From positions 14,168,049-14,232,048 of the forward strand of contig CM055095.1 of NCBI GenBank assembly GCA_029204225.1: DNA of 64,000 bases, written 5' to 3'. Below are positions 49,262 through 60,466 of this stretch, one piece after another (within the stretch, counting starts at the first letter, position 1; each line of letters starts with the position of its first letter). The stretch is from Diphasiastrum complanatum. Taxonomy: Eukaryota; Streptophyta; Lycopodiopsida; Lycopodiales; Lycopodiaceae. A program made the position numbers and the translations under genes. The notes beneath the pieces are model-generated. The model saw only the letters and a program-made list of their open reading frames with translations, ran no database searches and was not told where the DNA came from.

Positions 49262-49273
49262 TGCTATCAGAGC
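49262..49273 (+). promoter_or_regulatory. Copia-B primer-binding site
   Basis: TGCTATCAGAGC immediately follows the LTR; one change from TGGTATCAGAGC. Confidence 0.75.
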
Positions 49274-49418
49274 AATCTTTATAGCTTGATTAGCTCCCAC
49301 ATTACAAGACTCTACTAGCCGATAGAGTAATTGTTTTCTTGTTATGTATTTTTCAGTATCAAATTTTCATTCTTAAGTCACTGATAGTTTCTCCTATCAC
49401 TTAGACTAATTCTTTCAC

Positions 49419-50345
49419 ATGGATTCCCAAGGGAAAGCCAGTCCTCTCATGGACAAGCTTGATGGAGCCAATTACCATCTGTGGAAATTTAAGATGAAGA
49501 CTGTACTAATGGCAAAAGAATTGTATGACATTGTTACATGTGCAGAAGGGAAACTCGAAGCGGACGACGCGGCAATCGCCAGATGGAAGCTAAAGGATGG
49601 AAAAGCTTTCGCGCTGATCATCCTCTCAACATCACGGATATAGAGATTGGCCATGTATCCGAGGCTCAAACATCGAAAGAAGTCTGGGACATCTTGAGCA
49701 CACTATACGAAGTGCGAGATGTAGCTTCTAAGCTATATCTCAGGAAGAAATTCTACTCCCTCAAGATGACGAATGGTGATTCTCTACAGAATCACATTAA
49801 TCATATCAAGAACCTGCTAAGGCAAATGGCCGTTGTCGGATCTATCATAGACAATCAAGACGCAGTGATGCAACTGCTTACAAGCTTGCCAAGTTCTTAT
49901 GACAGCTGGGTGATGATCATCACGACTCATCCAAAGTTGACTCTTTCGAGAGTCATCACTATGTTGTTGCATAAAGACATGCGAATGAATGAAGCCTCAA
50001 GTTCCTCAGCTGATTCTCATGCCTTGTACACCAACAAGGGCACGACAAAGAAGAAGAAGAAGAAAGGCCCGAAGCTATCAAAGCCAAACCAGAAACCAGC
50101 TCAGCACAAGAAACAGTCAAATCCACAGACAAATAAGAAGCTGTTCTGCAAATACTGCAAATGAAACAACCACAAAATACAAGATTGTCGAATACTTCAA
50201 GCGAAGAACAACAGCAAAGGGTAGTCGAATCAAGTGGCAAATGCAGCTGCAGAACAGCCCATTCAAGAAGCGGATCATGATGCCTTCATGACCAACCATC
50301 AAGGAGCATCTGGCGACAGTTCTTGGTTCTTGGATTCCGGAGCCA
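49419..50345 (+). pseudogene. Copia-B gag and protease start
   Basis: The ATG at 49419 begins MDSQGKASPLMDKLDGANYH, LWKFKMKTVLMAKELYDIV. A frameshift near 49630 moves to the frame with TSKEVWDILSTLYEVRDVAS, HINHIKNLLRQM, LLTSLPSSYDSWVMIITTHP and a Lys-rich stretch. The zinc knuckle CKYCK, a stop (TGA at 50162-50164), NNHKIQDC follows. The protease site WFLDSGAT is at about 50322-50348 with TAG right after. The family matches the minus-strand fragment at 7926-8445. Confidence 0.85.
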
Positions 50346-50605
50346 CTTAGCACATGACTAATCTGATTGGCTGTTTCGAGTCCTATACACCTTACAGTAC
50401 CCAGAAATTCGTTCACCTTGGCGACAATAGCACACAAGCTATTAAAGGTGAAGGAGCTGTAAGATTATGCTTTGCAAATAATCAATCTAAGCTACTCTCC
50501 AAAGTTCTGTATGTACCTAAGTTATCCACGAATCTTCTCTTTGTAAGCAGAATCACAGATCTAGGACATAGAGTAGAATTCGAATGTGATCAATGTGAAG
50601 TAGTG
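50346..50605 (+). pseudogene. Copia-B protease C-terminal part
   Basis: FVHLGDNSTQAIKGEGAVRL, CFANNQ, LSKVLYVPKLSTNLLFVSRI and the stretch to QCEVV are the typical body and end of copia protease (VLYVP-x-L-x-x-NL). The frame then runs into LTR sequence at about 50608, the deletion junction. Confidence 0.8.
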
Positions 50606-50995
50606 TCTGATCTTTCTTGTTGCTCTTTTTGGTAATAGACGATTAACTTTTAGTCTTGTCTTTCACGAATAATTCACAACTAATTATCAGTCGAGCACAG
50701 TCTAGCTCTTCGTGAATCATTCGCGACAGATAATTTGTCTTGCAATTCGCGACAAATTATTCATCTAGCGCTTCATCCATTTAAATGTTTGGCTACGTAA
50801 TCTAGAATGACTATGATTTCTATCACTAAAGTTCTGTTCATTCTAATAGGTGGAGTCTTGCTTATGGAGAGAGTCAAATAATTCATTCCGCTACGCACGA
50901 ACATTTTCTGTTCAACTTCGCTTCTCGTTCGTTTCTTGTTCGAGTTCGTTTCTCGATCGTGTTCATCATTTATTCTTTCTCTCTCTCTCCCAACA
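50606..50995 (+). repeat. Copia-B 3' LTR, 5'-truncated
   Basis: Matches 48889-49261 closely from TGATCTTTCTTGTTGCTC to CCCAACA. About 700 bp of the LTR's first part is missing. Confidence 0.85.
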
Positions 50996-51585
50996 CCAGG
51001 ATGTACCAGTACCGGCCACTACATCACCCCTTTCAGTATTTATCGTCGTTGTACTTGCCTACTGCAGGGATGGCCCCTCCACAGCCAGTTTCCCCACCAC
51101 CAGGAGGCCCACGGGCACACACTCCACGGACCTATCCTCTATTATCAGCTACACAGGGACACCCATCTTTGGCTTCTCTATCTCAGTCAGCCGCAGCATG
51201 GGCCCAGCCTAGCCAGCCAGGTGATCTGCATGGGGGTGATGAGGCATTGACGGCTCCCCTCGTCCGCAAGAGGCCAGGAAGGCCCAAGGGTGCACCGAAC
51301 AAGAAAGGTAGAGCACAGAAACAGCCAGGCTAGAGAGGACGACCTCACAGGGCTCCAGTTGTAGGTAGAGGTGTAGTATTACAGCCAGCTGCAGCAGGTG
51401 TTGTTGGTTTAGCCTGCTTGGGGACTGATGTGGAGGCAGATTGGGAGGATGAGGATAATGAGTCTTCCCCCTCGGATACACAGCCCATGCCAGTTCCAGA
51501 CATGCATAGATATCAGTTGCGAGAGTCAGCTCGGGTCCCTGAGTTGTCTCCGGAGGATTCGTCTGAGTTAGAGCTAGAGCATTGA
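50996..51585 (+). pseudogene. hAT transposase 3' tail (copy C), part 2
   Basis: After the copia the Pro-rich tail resumes: YQYRPLHHPFQYLSSLYLPT, then an AT-hook-like KRPGRPKGAPNKKG near 51272-51315. After a TAG at 51331-51333 an acidic C-terminus follows (ADWEDEDNESSPSD ... ELSPEDSSELELEH) with TGA at 51583-51585. Composition and position match a continuation of 46722-48187. An AT-hook in a hAT tail is unusual but seen only as a sequence motif here. Confidence 0.6.
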
Positions 51586-52310
51586 TTGTAGCTCTATTAT
51601 TTTATTTTTAGCAGTTTGATATCATGTTCCATGTGTGGCGGCCAGATGGTCGAACACTATATTCAGACCATTTTCCATATTATATTCAGTGTTGGACGTA
51701 CTTTATTCGCTGCACATTTTGTATTTGTCGATTTGTAATTGTTATGCTTTGTTTTCAATATTATTTCGAATGGTATGTGTGTAATTACAATTAGTTTCAA
51801 CTGCAGAGATTGATAGTAGATGCACAACACAGAAATACAACCCCCTTTATAGCATTTCATAAACACACATATTACATTGCAATACACCAGGCACGCATTG
51901 CACAAAAAACACACCGTACATTAATCCATCAGATGTATCAAAATTACAATACGTATTCTTGCCATATATGGCTGGGGCTGTTCTTTACACTGAGATCAAT
52001 ATATGTTCTACGGGACGAACAAACACACCTCTAAAACAATAGGTGTGTCGCTCCCGCAAAATGGTCTAGTTAACAATTAGACTGAAAATACGTTCAACTA
52101 TACCATATGAGGTATACTTAACTATGAGTTAAAGTTACTCTAGTTTAACATGTCTTTTCGTATCTAGTCGTTTCATATGGACGACCTAGTAAAGGTTATC
52201 CAAGGCAATGTCTTTTCCTTTTAAAGGTCTTGCCCTTAATTACAAGGCAAGTACTTAGGAGATATATTCCTGAAAATTGACTTAGGCCTCTTCATGATTT
52301 ATACTTAACC
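51586..52310. other. Unassigned; hAT 3' flank
   Basis: AT-rich, no gene recognised. Terminal inverted repeats of the hAT were not located. Confidence 0.35.
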
Positions 52311-52440
52311 AGCCACTACAGCCGATGATTTGGATGGCGGTCGATGTTCGATTTGTGTGACCTTGTGTGTGTGCCGGCAAAAATGTCACGCTTTGCTGAC
52401 GTAAAATGCCACACACACACACACACACACACACATCTTT
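52311..52440 (+). repeat. Piece of the GATGATTTGGATGG repeat with (CA)n
   Basis: CCGATGATTTGGATGGCGGTCGATG resembles 29857-29885 and, inverted, 54150-54175. A (CA)n run follows at 52410-52434. Confidence 0.55.
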
Positions 52441-52923
52441 TATGCATGGAGTAGGATACATGACATAGTATGCATCCAATTGGTAGGGCCCAGGCTTGGA
52501 ATCCGACTAAATGGAAGTGGCAACTGATATCGAGCCTTGGTTGATGAAAGTGGCAATTGCGATGAAAAAACAACGTTGTGCAGTTGTTGCATAGATTAAG
52601 AGCTGTAGCTGCAGAAGACGTAGGCTCGGAAGAGTTTCTAGGAGCTCCAATCTCCATTTTTTATAATGCATTCCTGTGGTGGACGTTCGATGTAGCAGTC
52701 AGCTTGAAATTAATCATTATGTATTATTCATTTTCTTTGCTTATGCACTCTCAATCATCCTTCATCTTCCACTTTTGATCTCATGTGAGGTTGTCTGCTG
52801 AACCTAGGCCAACAGTAGGCGCGTCTTTCTCTCATGAGCAGTAGGCTATCTATTAAATATCTTTACATATTCGTTACAACCACGGTACTTGGTAATGGCC
52901 CCGTGAACGCATTTTGCCATGAA

Positions 52924-53025
52924 TATTTTATAGATAGCTTTACAATAGCTATCGATTTTATAGATAGCTTTACAATAGCTTCACAATTTTATAGATAACT
53001 TTACAATAGCTTTACAATTTTACTC
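52924..53025 (+). repeat. Short tandem repeat, about 3 x 30-35 bp
   Basis: ATTTTATAGATAGCTTTACAATAGCT recurs three times with small changes, ending in GCTTTACAATTTTAC. Confidence 0.85.
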
Positions 53026-53209
53026 ACTACACTGATCCATAACTTTTGCAAGCTTTTGCTCATACATACCTTGATATTCTCCCTTGAAAAGAACTGTTAA
53101 GTTTTTTTAAAAATGGAAATAATTGTATTTTATTTATAAGATTCAAGCTTGGACTGACAATTCTACAGTTGCAAGTTTGCTTTCATCCATAACTTCATTT
53201 TCTTTCAAA

Positions 53210-53405
53210 TTCGGCCAAATCTACTTGGCCCAATTCGACCAAAGTCAACCAAGTCGACCAATTTGACCAAGTTGGCCCAAGTCGACCCAGTCGACCAAAT
53301 TTGGCCAAGTCGACCAAATACGACCAAAATTCGACCCAATTCGACCAATTTAACTTGGCCCAATTCAGCCAATTCGACCAACTTCGGCCAGGTCAACCAA
53401 CACCA
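53210..53405 (+). repeat. Degenerate TCGACCAA-type repeat
   Basis: Many variants of TTCGACCAA / GTCGACCAAAT / GGCCCAA in irregular tandem. Frames through it give Trp/Leu- or Thr/Asn-rich peptides that are artefacts. Confidence 0.8.
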
Positions 53406-53759
53406 CCCTATCCCTAACTGTAACCAACACCACATCATTTCATTCCAAAACATTTCATTACAAAATTCCATTCTCAAACCATGCAAAATTTTGCAAAATT
53501 CCATTCTCAAAACATGCTCTTACAAGATCCCAAGAATTTGGATTACCACAACAAAGTATTATAACATTCCATCAATTTCCATTATGTATGTGATTTCAAA
53601 ACAAAAGTAACATGTGATTTCAAAACAATAGTATATAGCATTAATTCACACTACATAGCATTACATAGCAATCGCATAATATTCACAGCATGGACCGCTT
53701 CAACAATACATAGGATTTGCTCTAGATTTGCAGTCACAATATAGTCAAAAGAACGCATT

Positions 53760-54085
53760 GGGTCAGAAAATACACTGGGTCAGAAAAATACACTGGGTCG
53801 CGCTGGGTTGGAAAATTTGTTTTTGACAAGGATGACATTGGGTCGGAAAATGCTTTGGGTCAGATTTTTTCCATTGGGTTGGAAAATCTAGACCCAATCT
53901 CACCCGACCCAACCTAACCCGACCAAGGGTCGGGAAATTTTGAAGGGACCTAACCTGACCAGACCAAGGGTCGAATTTTTTACCATTGGGTCGGAAAATT
54001 TCAACCCAACCTAACCCGATTAAGGGTTGAAAAATTTCGGCCCGCCGACCCGACCCGACCAATTTTTCCGAAGACTCAAATTTAG
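53760..54085 (+). repeat. Degenerate GGGTCGGAAAATTT / ACCCGACC repeat
   Basis: Units such as GGGTCGGAAAAT and its inverted form CCCGACC alternate over about 320 bp, giving many short inverted repeats. Confidence 0.8.
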
Positions 54086-54129
54086 AAACAAGGCTCGAAT
54101 TTTTCCAAAGACTTGAATATTTGATATTG

Positions 54130-54208
54130 GAGATGCGAGATGTGCGAGATCGGCCATCATCCAAATCATCGGCCGCCATTGCCCATCAACGACGGGCACT
54201 CACAACTA

Positions 54209-54280
<72 letters not shown>

Positions 54281-54310
54281 AGAGGCAGCCCACTCCCGGC
54301 CATCATGGAT
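54130..54310 (-). repeat. Hairpin/(TA)n repeat family, copy 3
   Basis: On the minus strand: a decayed GTGGGCTGCCTCTTTC arm, (TA)n (54211-54277), CTAGT, GAGTGCCCGTCGTTGA, then GGCCGATGATTTGGATGATGGCC. The order equals that at 29304-29885, but here without the (GT)n expansion. Confidence 0.75.
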
Positions 54311-54619
54311 CCTGATCACATAGCTTGTCTCGCATGCAAGCGGACTTGTTGTCTGGTTTTCGTCTTGATTGCTTACTAGCATTACACTACAACATTACAT
54401 TGTATGTGTATTCTGTTGATCTATATGTCAAGTATCATCCAGTAAGTATAGTCGCTCTATGTAAATCTAAGATTACAGTGATTTAAGCATCTACAACTAA
54501 TCAGGGAATTACAAGAGTGGCAGATTAGCCACGACCTAGGGAGTATATGCTGACGTCATACTATCAGATCATATATTTGTACTTCTGGGTACTTGCGTGA
54601 TTTTTGCCGGTAGTCTTTG

Positions 54620-55128
54620 GAGCGTGAGGGCAAAACGGGTTTCGTGACATTTTTTGTGTCGCGTCTTGGTTTCGTCTCCGTTGTTGGTTCTGTTTTGCTC
54701 GTCTACCTTTCTCTTGTACTGGATCACAAAAGATTCTCGTGCCAGACCACAAAATATTCTCGTTCGTGAATCTTTTGTGTTCGCGAACTGTTTGTCTTCA
54801 TTTTCTTTGACTTTCGTGTTCGCAAAACTTTTCGTGTTTCATGTCTCCTGACTCTCGTGTTCGCGAACATCTTCGTCAGGCGGAGGGCTGAAAGCTAGCA
54901 AGGCTTTGTAGTTAGAAACATTTTATTTCTTCAGCTCCCTCTCAAAGCATGATAGCTTTACGATTCCGAGACTGCTCCTTTGTCTCTCAAAGAGTCCTTT
55001 GTCGAGGACTTTGGTGAAGATGTCAAAAACCATGTCTTTCGTTCCGATGAAGGTGGTTTGCATCATTTTCTTTTCAATTAGATCCCTGATCAAGTGATAC
55101 TTGATCGCAATGTGCTTCGTTCAAAATT
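54620..55128 (-). pseudogene. Ty1/copia RNase H end and LTR start
   Basis: The minus strand from 55128 encodes HIAIKYHLIRDLIEKK and FTKVLDKGLFERQRSSLGI-like sequence, then a purine tract (GAGAGGGAGCTGAAG, about 54936-54950) and TCGCGAA-rich LTR-like DNA. Closely related to 43945-44140. At 55128 it joins head-on to plus-strand copia integrase. Confidence 0.7.
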
Positions 55129-55790
55129 CTATGAGGAACAGGGGATCGAACACGAGTTCACTCCAACATACACACCAAAATACAATAGTGTCGCAGAAAG
55201 AAGAAACAGAACACTAGTCGAGTGATCCAGATGCATGATGGCACAAGCTCAATTGCCAAGTCAATTTTGGGCTGAGGCAATAGTTGCAGGTGTACACCCG
55301 CAAAATAGATCAACAATGACAGCGCTGTATAACAAGACGCCGTACAAAATGTGGACAGGTACAAAGCCTAATCTGTCATACGTACGTGAGTTTGGATGTG
55401 CAGCATATAAGCACATTCCAAAAGAAAAAAGAAGCAAGCTCGATGACAAATCAGAGCAAACAATCATGGTCGGCTACTCGAACGAAACACATGTGTACAT
55501 GCTCTACAACCCAACCACGAAGAAGATTGTTTCAAGCAAAGATGTGAAGTTCAATGAGTCCACATTCCCAGGACTAAAAGACGAAAGAGGCCATGAGATC
55601 TTCACACTACTGCCTATTCAAGAGGAAGATCGAGGACAGACATCAAATCAGAATGTAGAGCCGCAGACTCCAAGAGCAGTAGGAAGCAGAGGATCAATCC
55701 CACGAACAAGGAACGTTCGGACAGCGATGAAACGAGCCTCGAAGGTCAACAAAAAAAAGAAGACCTCTTGAGACCTCTACTCTGACAATC
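55129..55790 (+). pseudogene. Copia-A integrase C-terminal part (second copy)
   Basis: Begins FYEEQGIEHEFTPTYTPKYN, SVAERRNRTLVE (catalytic Glu block) and runs through FWAEAIVAGVHPQNR, YKMWTGTKPNLSYVREFG, MVGYSNETHVYMLYN to about 55770. It aligns with 11584-12180. A stop (TGA at 55222-55224) lies after RTLVE. Everything upstream of the AERRN block is missing. Confidence 0.9.
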
Positions 55791-57340
55791 TTCAATGGAG
55801 CAAAGACACGCAATTTGAGTACTGCAGCTTCACTGAAGAGCCAACAACATACCAAGAAGCTATCCAGAGTCCAGAAGGAGAATTCTGGAAGCAGGCAATT
55901 TTAGAGGAGATCGAGTCAGTGAGGCGAAACAAGGCATGGACATTAGAGCCACTGCCAGAAAACAGGAAAATAGTCGACTGCAAGTGGGTGTATAAGAAAA
56001 AGATGAAATCAGATGGCACCATTGGCCTCTACAAAGCAAGGCTTGCCACGAAGGGCTACACGTAGAGATATGGTGTTGATTATTTCGACACATATTTGCC
56101 AATGGTCAAGATGACAAGCATACGACTACTCCTTGCATACGCCACACAGCACAATCTGAAAATTCACCAGATTGACGTAAAAACAGCCTTTCTCCACGGA
56201 GATCTAGAGGAGGAAATCTTCATGAAGCAGGCTAAAGGCTATGAAGACCTCGACAATCGACAATATGTCTTTCGGTTGCAGAGATGCATCTACGGTCTAA
56301 AACATTGAGCCTGGTATAAAAAGTTTGATGGTCTTTTGAAGTTTCTAGACTCCAATCCTACACAATCGGATTGTAATGTCTACATAAAAAGGGTAGGAAA
56401 GGATTTTGTGATACTAACCATTTTTGCGGATGATTCGTTAATGATAGGAAATTCCTTGATGTTGATCAAAGACACAAAGAGTAGATTTCTGAAAGCTACA
56501 AAATCACAGATCTTGGAGAAGCAACAAAATGCCTCGGGCTGGAGATCAAAAGAGATCGAACAAAGGGCGAAATGCACTTGAGTCAATCAGAATATGCCAG
56601 AAAGGTGCTGAAGCAGTACCACATGATGGACTGCAAGGAAAAGGCTACACCAATGATAGCTGGAGCCAAGCTCACGAAGCAGGATTGCCAAAAATGGAAG
56701 AGGAAGACCATAAGATGGCAGGTATACCTTACCAGAACTTAATCGGTAGTCTGATGTACCTCACAATTTGTACCAGACCCAATTTAGCTTTCTCTATTTA
56801 TGCCTTGAGCCAATTCTCTTCCAATCATGGCCTGGCACATTGGCAAATGGAAAAGAAAAAGGATTCGAGCGGCACCACTACAGTGATGCGAACTGGGCGA
56901 GCTGCAAAGATGATAGCAAGTCCATTACTGGAGGATGTACCATAGTGTGCAGAGCTGCAATCAGCTGGATATGCAAAAAGCAAACCTTGGTGGCTCAATC
57001 ATCTTGCGAAGCTGAATACGTCGCAGCTTCAAAGGTGGTGAATGAGGTAGTGTGGCTGCAGATGATGCTGGAGGCAATCGCGATACCACAAGAAGGGCCA
57101 AACACGATGTTGATGGACTCTCAGAGTGCCATCTATTTGTTCCAGGATCCTGTCTTCCATTCAAAGACAAAACACATACCTCTGAAGTACCATCACATTC
57201 AAGATTTAATCTCAAAAGGAGAGCTCCAAGTCCAGTACATAAAATCAGAAGACATGATTGCAGATCTGCTCACAAAGCCGCTCGACAAGCCACTCTTTGT
57301 CAAGCAAAGAAAGGCAATTGGATTAAATGTGCAAAGCTGC
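55791..57340 (+). pseudogene. Copia-A reverse transcriptase and RNase H
   Basis: Frames in order: EGEFWKQAILEEIESVRRNK, WVYKKKMKSDG, a stop, FDTYLPMVKMTSIRLLLAYA, IHQIDVKTAFLHGDLEEEIF, IYGLKH, a stop, then VILTIFADDSLMIGN (the usual YVDD is FADD). The connection (YQNLIGSLMYL) and RNase H follow: SSCEAEYVAASKVVNEVVWL, LMDSQSAIYLFQDPVFHSKT, KHIPLKYHHIQDLI and DLLTKPLDKPLF. Several stops and frameshifts are present. Together with 9040-12392 this covers a full element. Confidence 0.88.
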
Positions 57341-57660
57341 AAGGTTCAAGAGAGAGTGTCAGAAATGATGAACTCCTGCAACTTTGCGACAACACGAACA
57401 TGAAGCGAAGGTCGCACGAGAACAATTCACGACAGTCAACATGCCCTGACTCAAAGCACGAACGATTCGCGAATCATTCGTGGATCGTAAACATACCTCT
57501 AGGACCGTAACCGCAAAGGGACGCAAAATGAAGGGTTACAAAAGAAACGAAAAGAATGAAAGCAAACGAAGCAAACAAAGGGGAATCTTTCGTGCTGCCA
57601 GCTGGAAGCTCAACGAGCTTGGAGTAACTGATTAGTTGATTAGCGTTAACTAGTCTTGTG
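57341..57660 (+). repeat. Copia-A polypurine tract and truncated 3' LTR
   Basis: A purine-rich stretch ending AGAGAG (57351-57356) is followed by TGTCAGAAATGATGAACTCC, matching the LTR start at 9040. Similarity continues to ACTAGTCxTGTGA at about 57660, then switches to the hAT intron of copy D. Confidence 0.85.
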
Positions 57661-58105
57661 AAATGCTTCAACACATGTGCACGGGTGGAACGTCAACGAA
57701 ACACAACAATGGAGGATGAAATGAAATGCATACCTGAGAAAGGACACGCAGTGCAAGAAGTTGTATGGATGGATAGGTGCTACCGAACATGGAAGCTGTC
57801 TCCTCTCTAGATCCTGAGCAGCAGGGTGGCCGAACGTGCCCATTCCGAAACGAAATGCAACGAGCTCCTCCATGAGCCTGATAGGATTCAAATGTTTGGA
57901 CCCACGTTGTGAATGTACTGAAGCCAATCGGCCTCGAGCTCCCTGTTTGTGATTTGTGTCGGAGAGAGGAAGAGGGGATGCAGTATGTGTGCAATGCTGT
58001 GGATACTCCTGTGGAAGTAGTTCCACCACGTCTCCCAGATGAACTTCAGTTCGATCATCCTCCAGGTGAGAGGCATGTGGTTTAGGGCATTACGAAAAAA
58101 CGTAA
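57660..58105 (-). pseudogene. hAT transposase C-terminal exon (copy D)
   Basis: The minus strand gives TWRMIELKFIWETWW, HILHPLFLSPTQITNREL, EADWLQYIHNVGPN, a stop, then MFGSTYPSIQLLALRVLSQ and an intron start GTATGCAT at about 57734. Exon and intron align with copy B (31180-31560). The intron is cut at 57660 by copia LTR. The SERNWS exon is absent. Confidence 0.8.
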
Positions 58106-58590
58106 CATTGACAGAAAACAAACTGGCAACTACTGAAAAGATAAAGACCAATTACATTACTATATTGCTTACCTCTTTGGCTACAAGATGGGCAGCTGTA
58201 GAATCTGCCCAATCCGGTCCATGAGCTCATATACCAATCCAAGTGTCGACCCCTCGCTGTCAGCCATATGGAGCACAATGTAGAGTGGTCGAAGCAGTCC
58301 TGACAATGTCTGTGCATCCCTCCAGAACTGGTCTCCCCTCACCGTGGAAGAAAAGTGCTCCCCATCCTTAGTGTGCTGAAACGTACTGGCACGCCAAAGA
58401 TCACTGGCAACCATCTGTAAAAGTTGCGTCCTATACTTGATCAAACGGTCGATGACCACCAAGTCGAATGCAAAGCATGTGGGGGCTGGTTTACGAAGGT
58501 CCAGATGGCTGAACACCCGAAACATGGCAGGGATGGGTGTAGCAACATAAGTGGGGTGCACTGGTGGAGGGGGAATATCTTGCATGGGAT
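58106..58590 (-). pseudogene. hAT transposase central exon (copy D, DUF659-like)
   Basis: The frame contains FAFDLVVIDRLIKYRTQLLQ, VASDLWRAST, VRGDQFWRDAQTLSGLLRPL and YIVLHMADSEGSTLGLVYEL-MDR. This follows the hAT central pattern (S-x-x-W-x-x-S...FW-x-x...PL-x-x-x-LR-x-xD...P-x-(L/M)-G-x-(V/I)Y-x-x-M). A TAG (58178-58180) precedes a GTAAGCAA donor near 58167. The DDE residues cannot be placed with confidence. Confidence 0.7.
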
Positions 58591-59260
58591 ACGAAAACTG
58601 CTGGCTAGGGAAGCCATCCGGATGGGAAGGGAGGGAGGAAGGGATCTCCTCAACATCCTAGAAGGCCTCGTCACTGGCATCTTGGGCCTGCTCCTACTCG
58701 GGCTGTGGAGAGTCCATGAGAAAGTTGCAAACTGGAAGAGTGCGAGCAACAGTAGGTGGTGGTGGAACCGCAGTGGCAATTGGCGGACGAGATGGGACGG
58801 GATCCACCGGAATGGGTGCAGATGGGGGTGCGTGTGGCGGACCTGTCTGAGGGGGGTGAGAGACAAAGGGACTGGACGAGGATGCACTCCCTCTCCTCGT
58901 GCGTGCCAGCCAAGCAGACAACAACTCGGGGTCACCCACGTAAGGCGCAGTGCAAAAACAAAGAACACCCTCCGAAATGGTGTTCTCCCCTGCCACAAGA
59001 CGTGGCCCGTAGGTGTCTAGAAGTCACTGCCTGACGGGAACTGACATGCTGCCACAGGGGGCAACATTCAGTGTGCCACCATTTTTGGCGCGTGCGCCGA
59101 GTAGGTGGCCTTTAAGGCAAGTGAGGGTGGCACTGAACTCAACCAGACAATATCGACAGCGCATGATCTTTGCAACGGACTTGTTGAACTTGTCGGGAAC
59201 CCGCCCGACAATGTCCACCTCGCCCCACAGATCGACAAGGTTGGAATGCACCATTTATGT
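58591..59260 (-). pseudogene. hAT transposase N-terminal region with BED zinc finger (copy D)
   Basis: From 59254: MVHSNLVDLWGEVDIVGRVP, then KIMRCRYCLVEFSATLTCLK and GHLLGA...VAPC. C-x-x-C-x-x-x-F-x(5)-L-K-x-HL...C is a BED-type DNA-binding finger typical of hAT transposases. A Pro-rich linker follows in another frame (58996-58694: PPQTGPPHAPPSAPIPVDPV), ending in an acidic SPQPE stretch. No terminal inverted repeat was identified upstream. Confidence 0.7.
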
Positions 59261-59619
59261 AGAGGGAACTGGGAAAAAAGGCAGAGATGATCGTGAGTGC
59301 GATAGGAGGCGGAAGGTTGGAAAATTCACAGCAATGGTCGAAGTAGCAGTAGCAGGGGCGGAAGCGATCTGTGCAACGCAAAGACAGTGTGATGGTGAGG
59401 AGTGCGCGGACAGCAGAGAGGGCGCATGCAGCAGGAAGAGGGCGCAAACAGCAACACGATGGGCAAGGAGAGAGATGAAGCGAGAGGGGGGGGGGATTAG
59501 GGTAAACAAAAAAATATTACTATATTAAATATTAAATATTGTGGTACCGCGGATCAGTATGGATCTGCGATACCGGGATCCGCGGATCCTGGTACCGCTG
59601 GATCTATGATATACACACA

Positions 59620-59745
59620 CACATATATATATATATATATCTTATATATACACACAAATATATATGCTACTGAATTATTTAATTAAAACAAAAACTAAAG
59701 AGAGACAGCCCACCCGCCGCGACGGGTGGGCTGTCTCTATAAGCT
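59620..59745 (+). repeat. Hairpin repeat with (TA)n, copy 4
   Basis: TA/CA-rich DNA, then TTTAATTAAAACAAAAACTAAAG and AGAGACAGCCCACCCGCCGC-GACGGGTGGGCTGTCTCT (about 59700-59738), a palindrome with a stem of about 15 bp. The upstream AATTAAAA(A)n-CTAAAG part also matches copy 2. Confidence 0.8.
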
Positions 59746-60466
59746 GTAGACACACTTTAGGGATTTCTATTTCAAGTTGTGTATTGCTATATTAGCGTGT
59801 AAGTTTTAGTTCCACGAGCTAATTAGCTTGAAGCGTGCATTTGGGAGTTGTTGCCCAATCAAATGTTCATGTACTTTGTTTAAGATCAAGAATACTATTT
59901 GTTTGTTGAGAACTTCTTGCTAAAAAAATGTCCAAGATGAGTTCCAATGCCAAGGTGATTATTGGTTAAGCAAGAAGTTGATCGTATACTCTCCCAACAA
60001 TTATGCTTTTAGGGTCTTTTTTCCAATTCATGTATTGTTGCAATGAGGCTCTAGCATCTTTTTCAGCACTCAAATGCGTAGACTCATGGAACTTACGAAT
60101 GAATAAATATTGGAGGATCAGTAGAGACGATGGGCATGCATATAGCATGTTCGTTGGAATAAACGCTTCATCAAATGTGTCACATTATACGTCTTTTTGC
60201 ATGATGAATCAAGTAAATCAAACTCAACCTTAGCTAGTGAAATGGTTTGCTTCCTCTCAAATTACTAAACGACCTCCTTAATCAACGTCGTCTTGATCTT
60301 GCTTCTTCCACCTTTATAATGAAGTCCTACCGCGTGATCTGACAGTGAATTGCTACTACTATCATTACTTTGTCACTTGATCGGATGCTTTCCGTACGAC
60401 TTCATTGGATCTCATGCTCAGATTATCCTGAGAACTTATCGTACTGCTACATCTGCATGCGAAAAT
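59746..60466. other. Unassigned; 3' flank of the unknown gene
   Basis: No coding similarity recognised. It may include 3' untranslated sequence of the minus-strand gene ending at 60467; no clear polyadenylation signal was fixed. Confidence 0.35.

Larger units (their letters stand above)
48188..50995 (+). mobile_element. Ty1/copia element (Copia-B) nested in hAT copy C
   Basis: Termini are TGTTGG (48188) and CCAACA (50995). Flanks CTAGG (48183-48187) and CCAGG (50996-51000) form a 5-bp target duplication with one change. The element has a complete 5' LTR, primer site, gag and protease, but integrase, RT, RNase H and the first part of the 3' LTR are deleted. It is same-strand with the host hAT. 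Confidence 0.85.

Noticed and set aside
53205-53610. Trp/Leu-rich and Thr/Asn-rich frames
   Set aside because: Generated by the TCGACC repeat.
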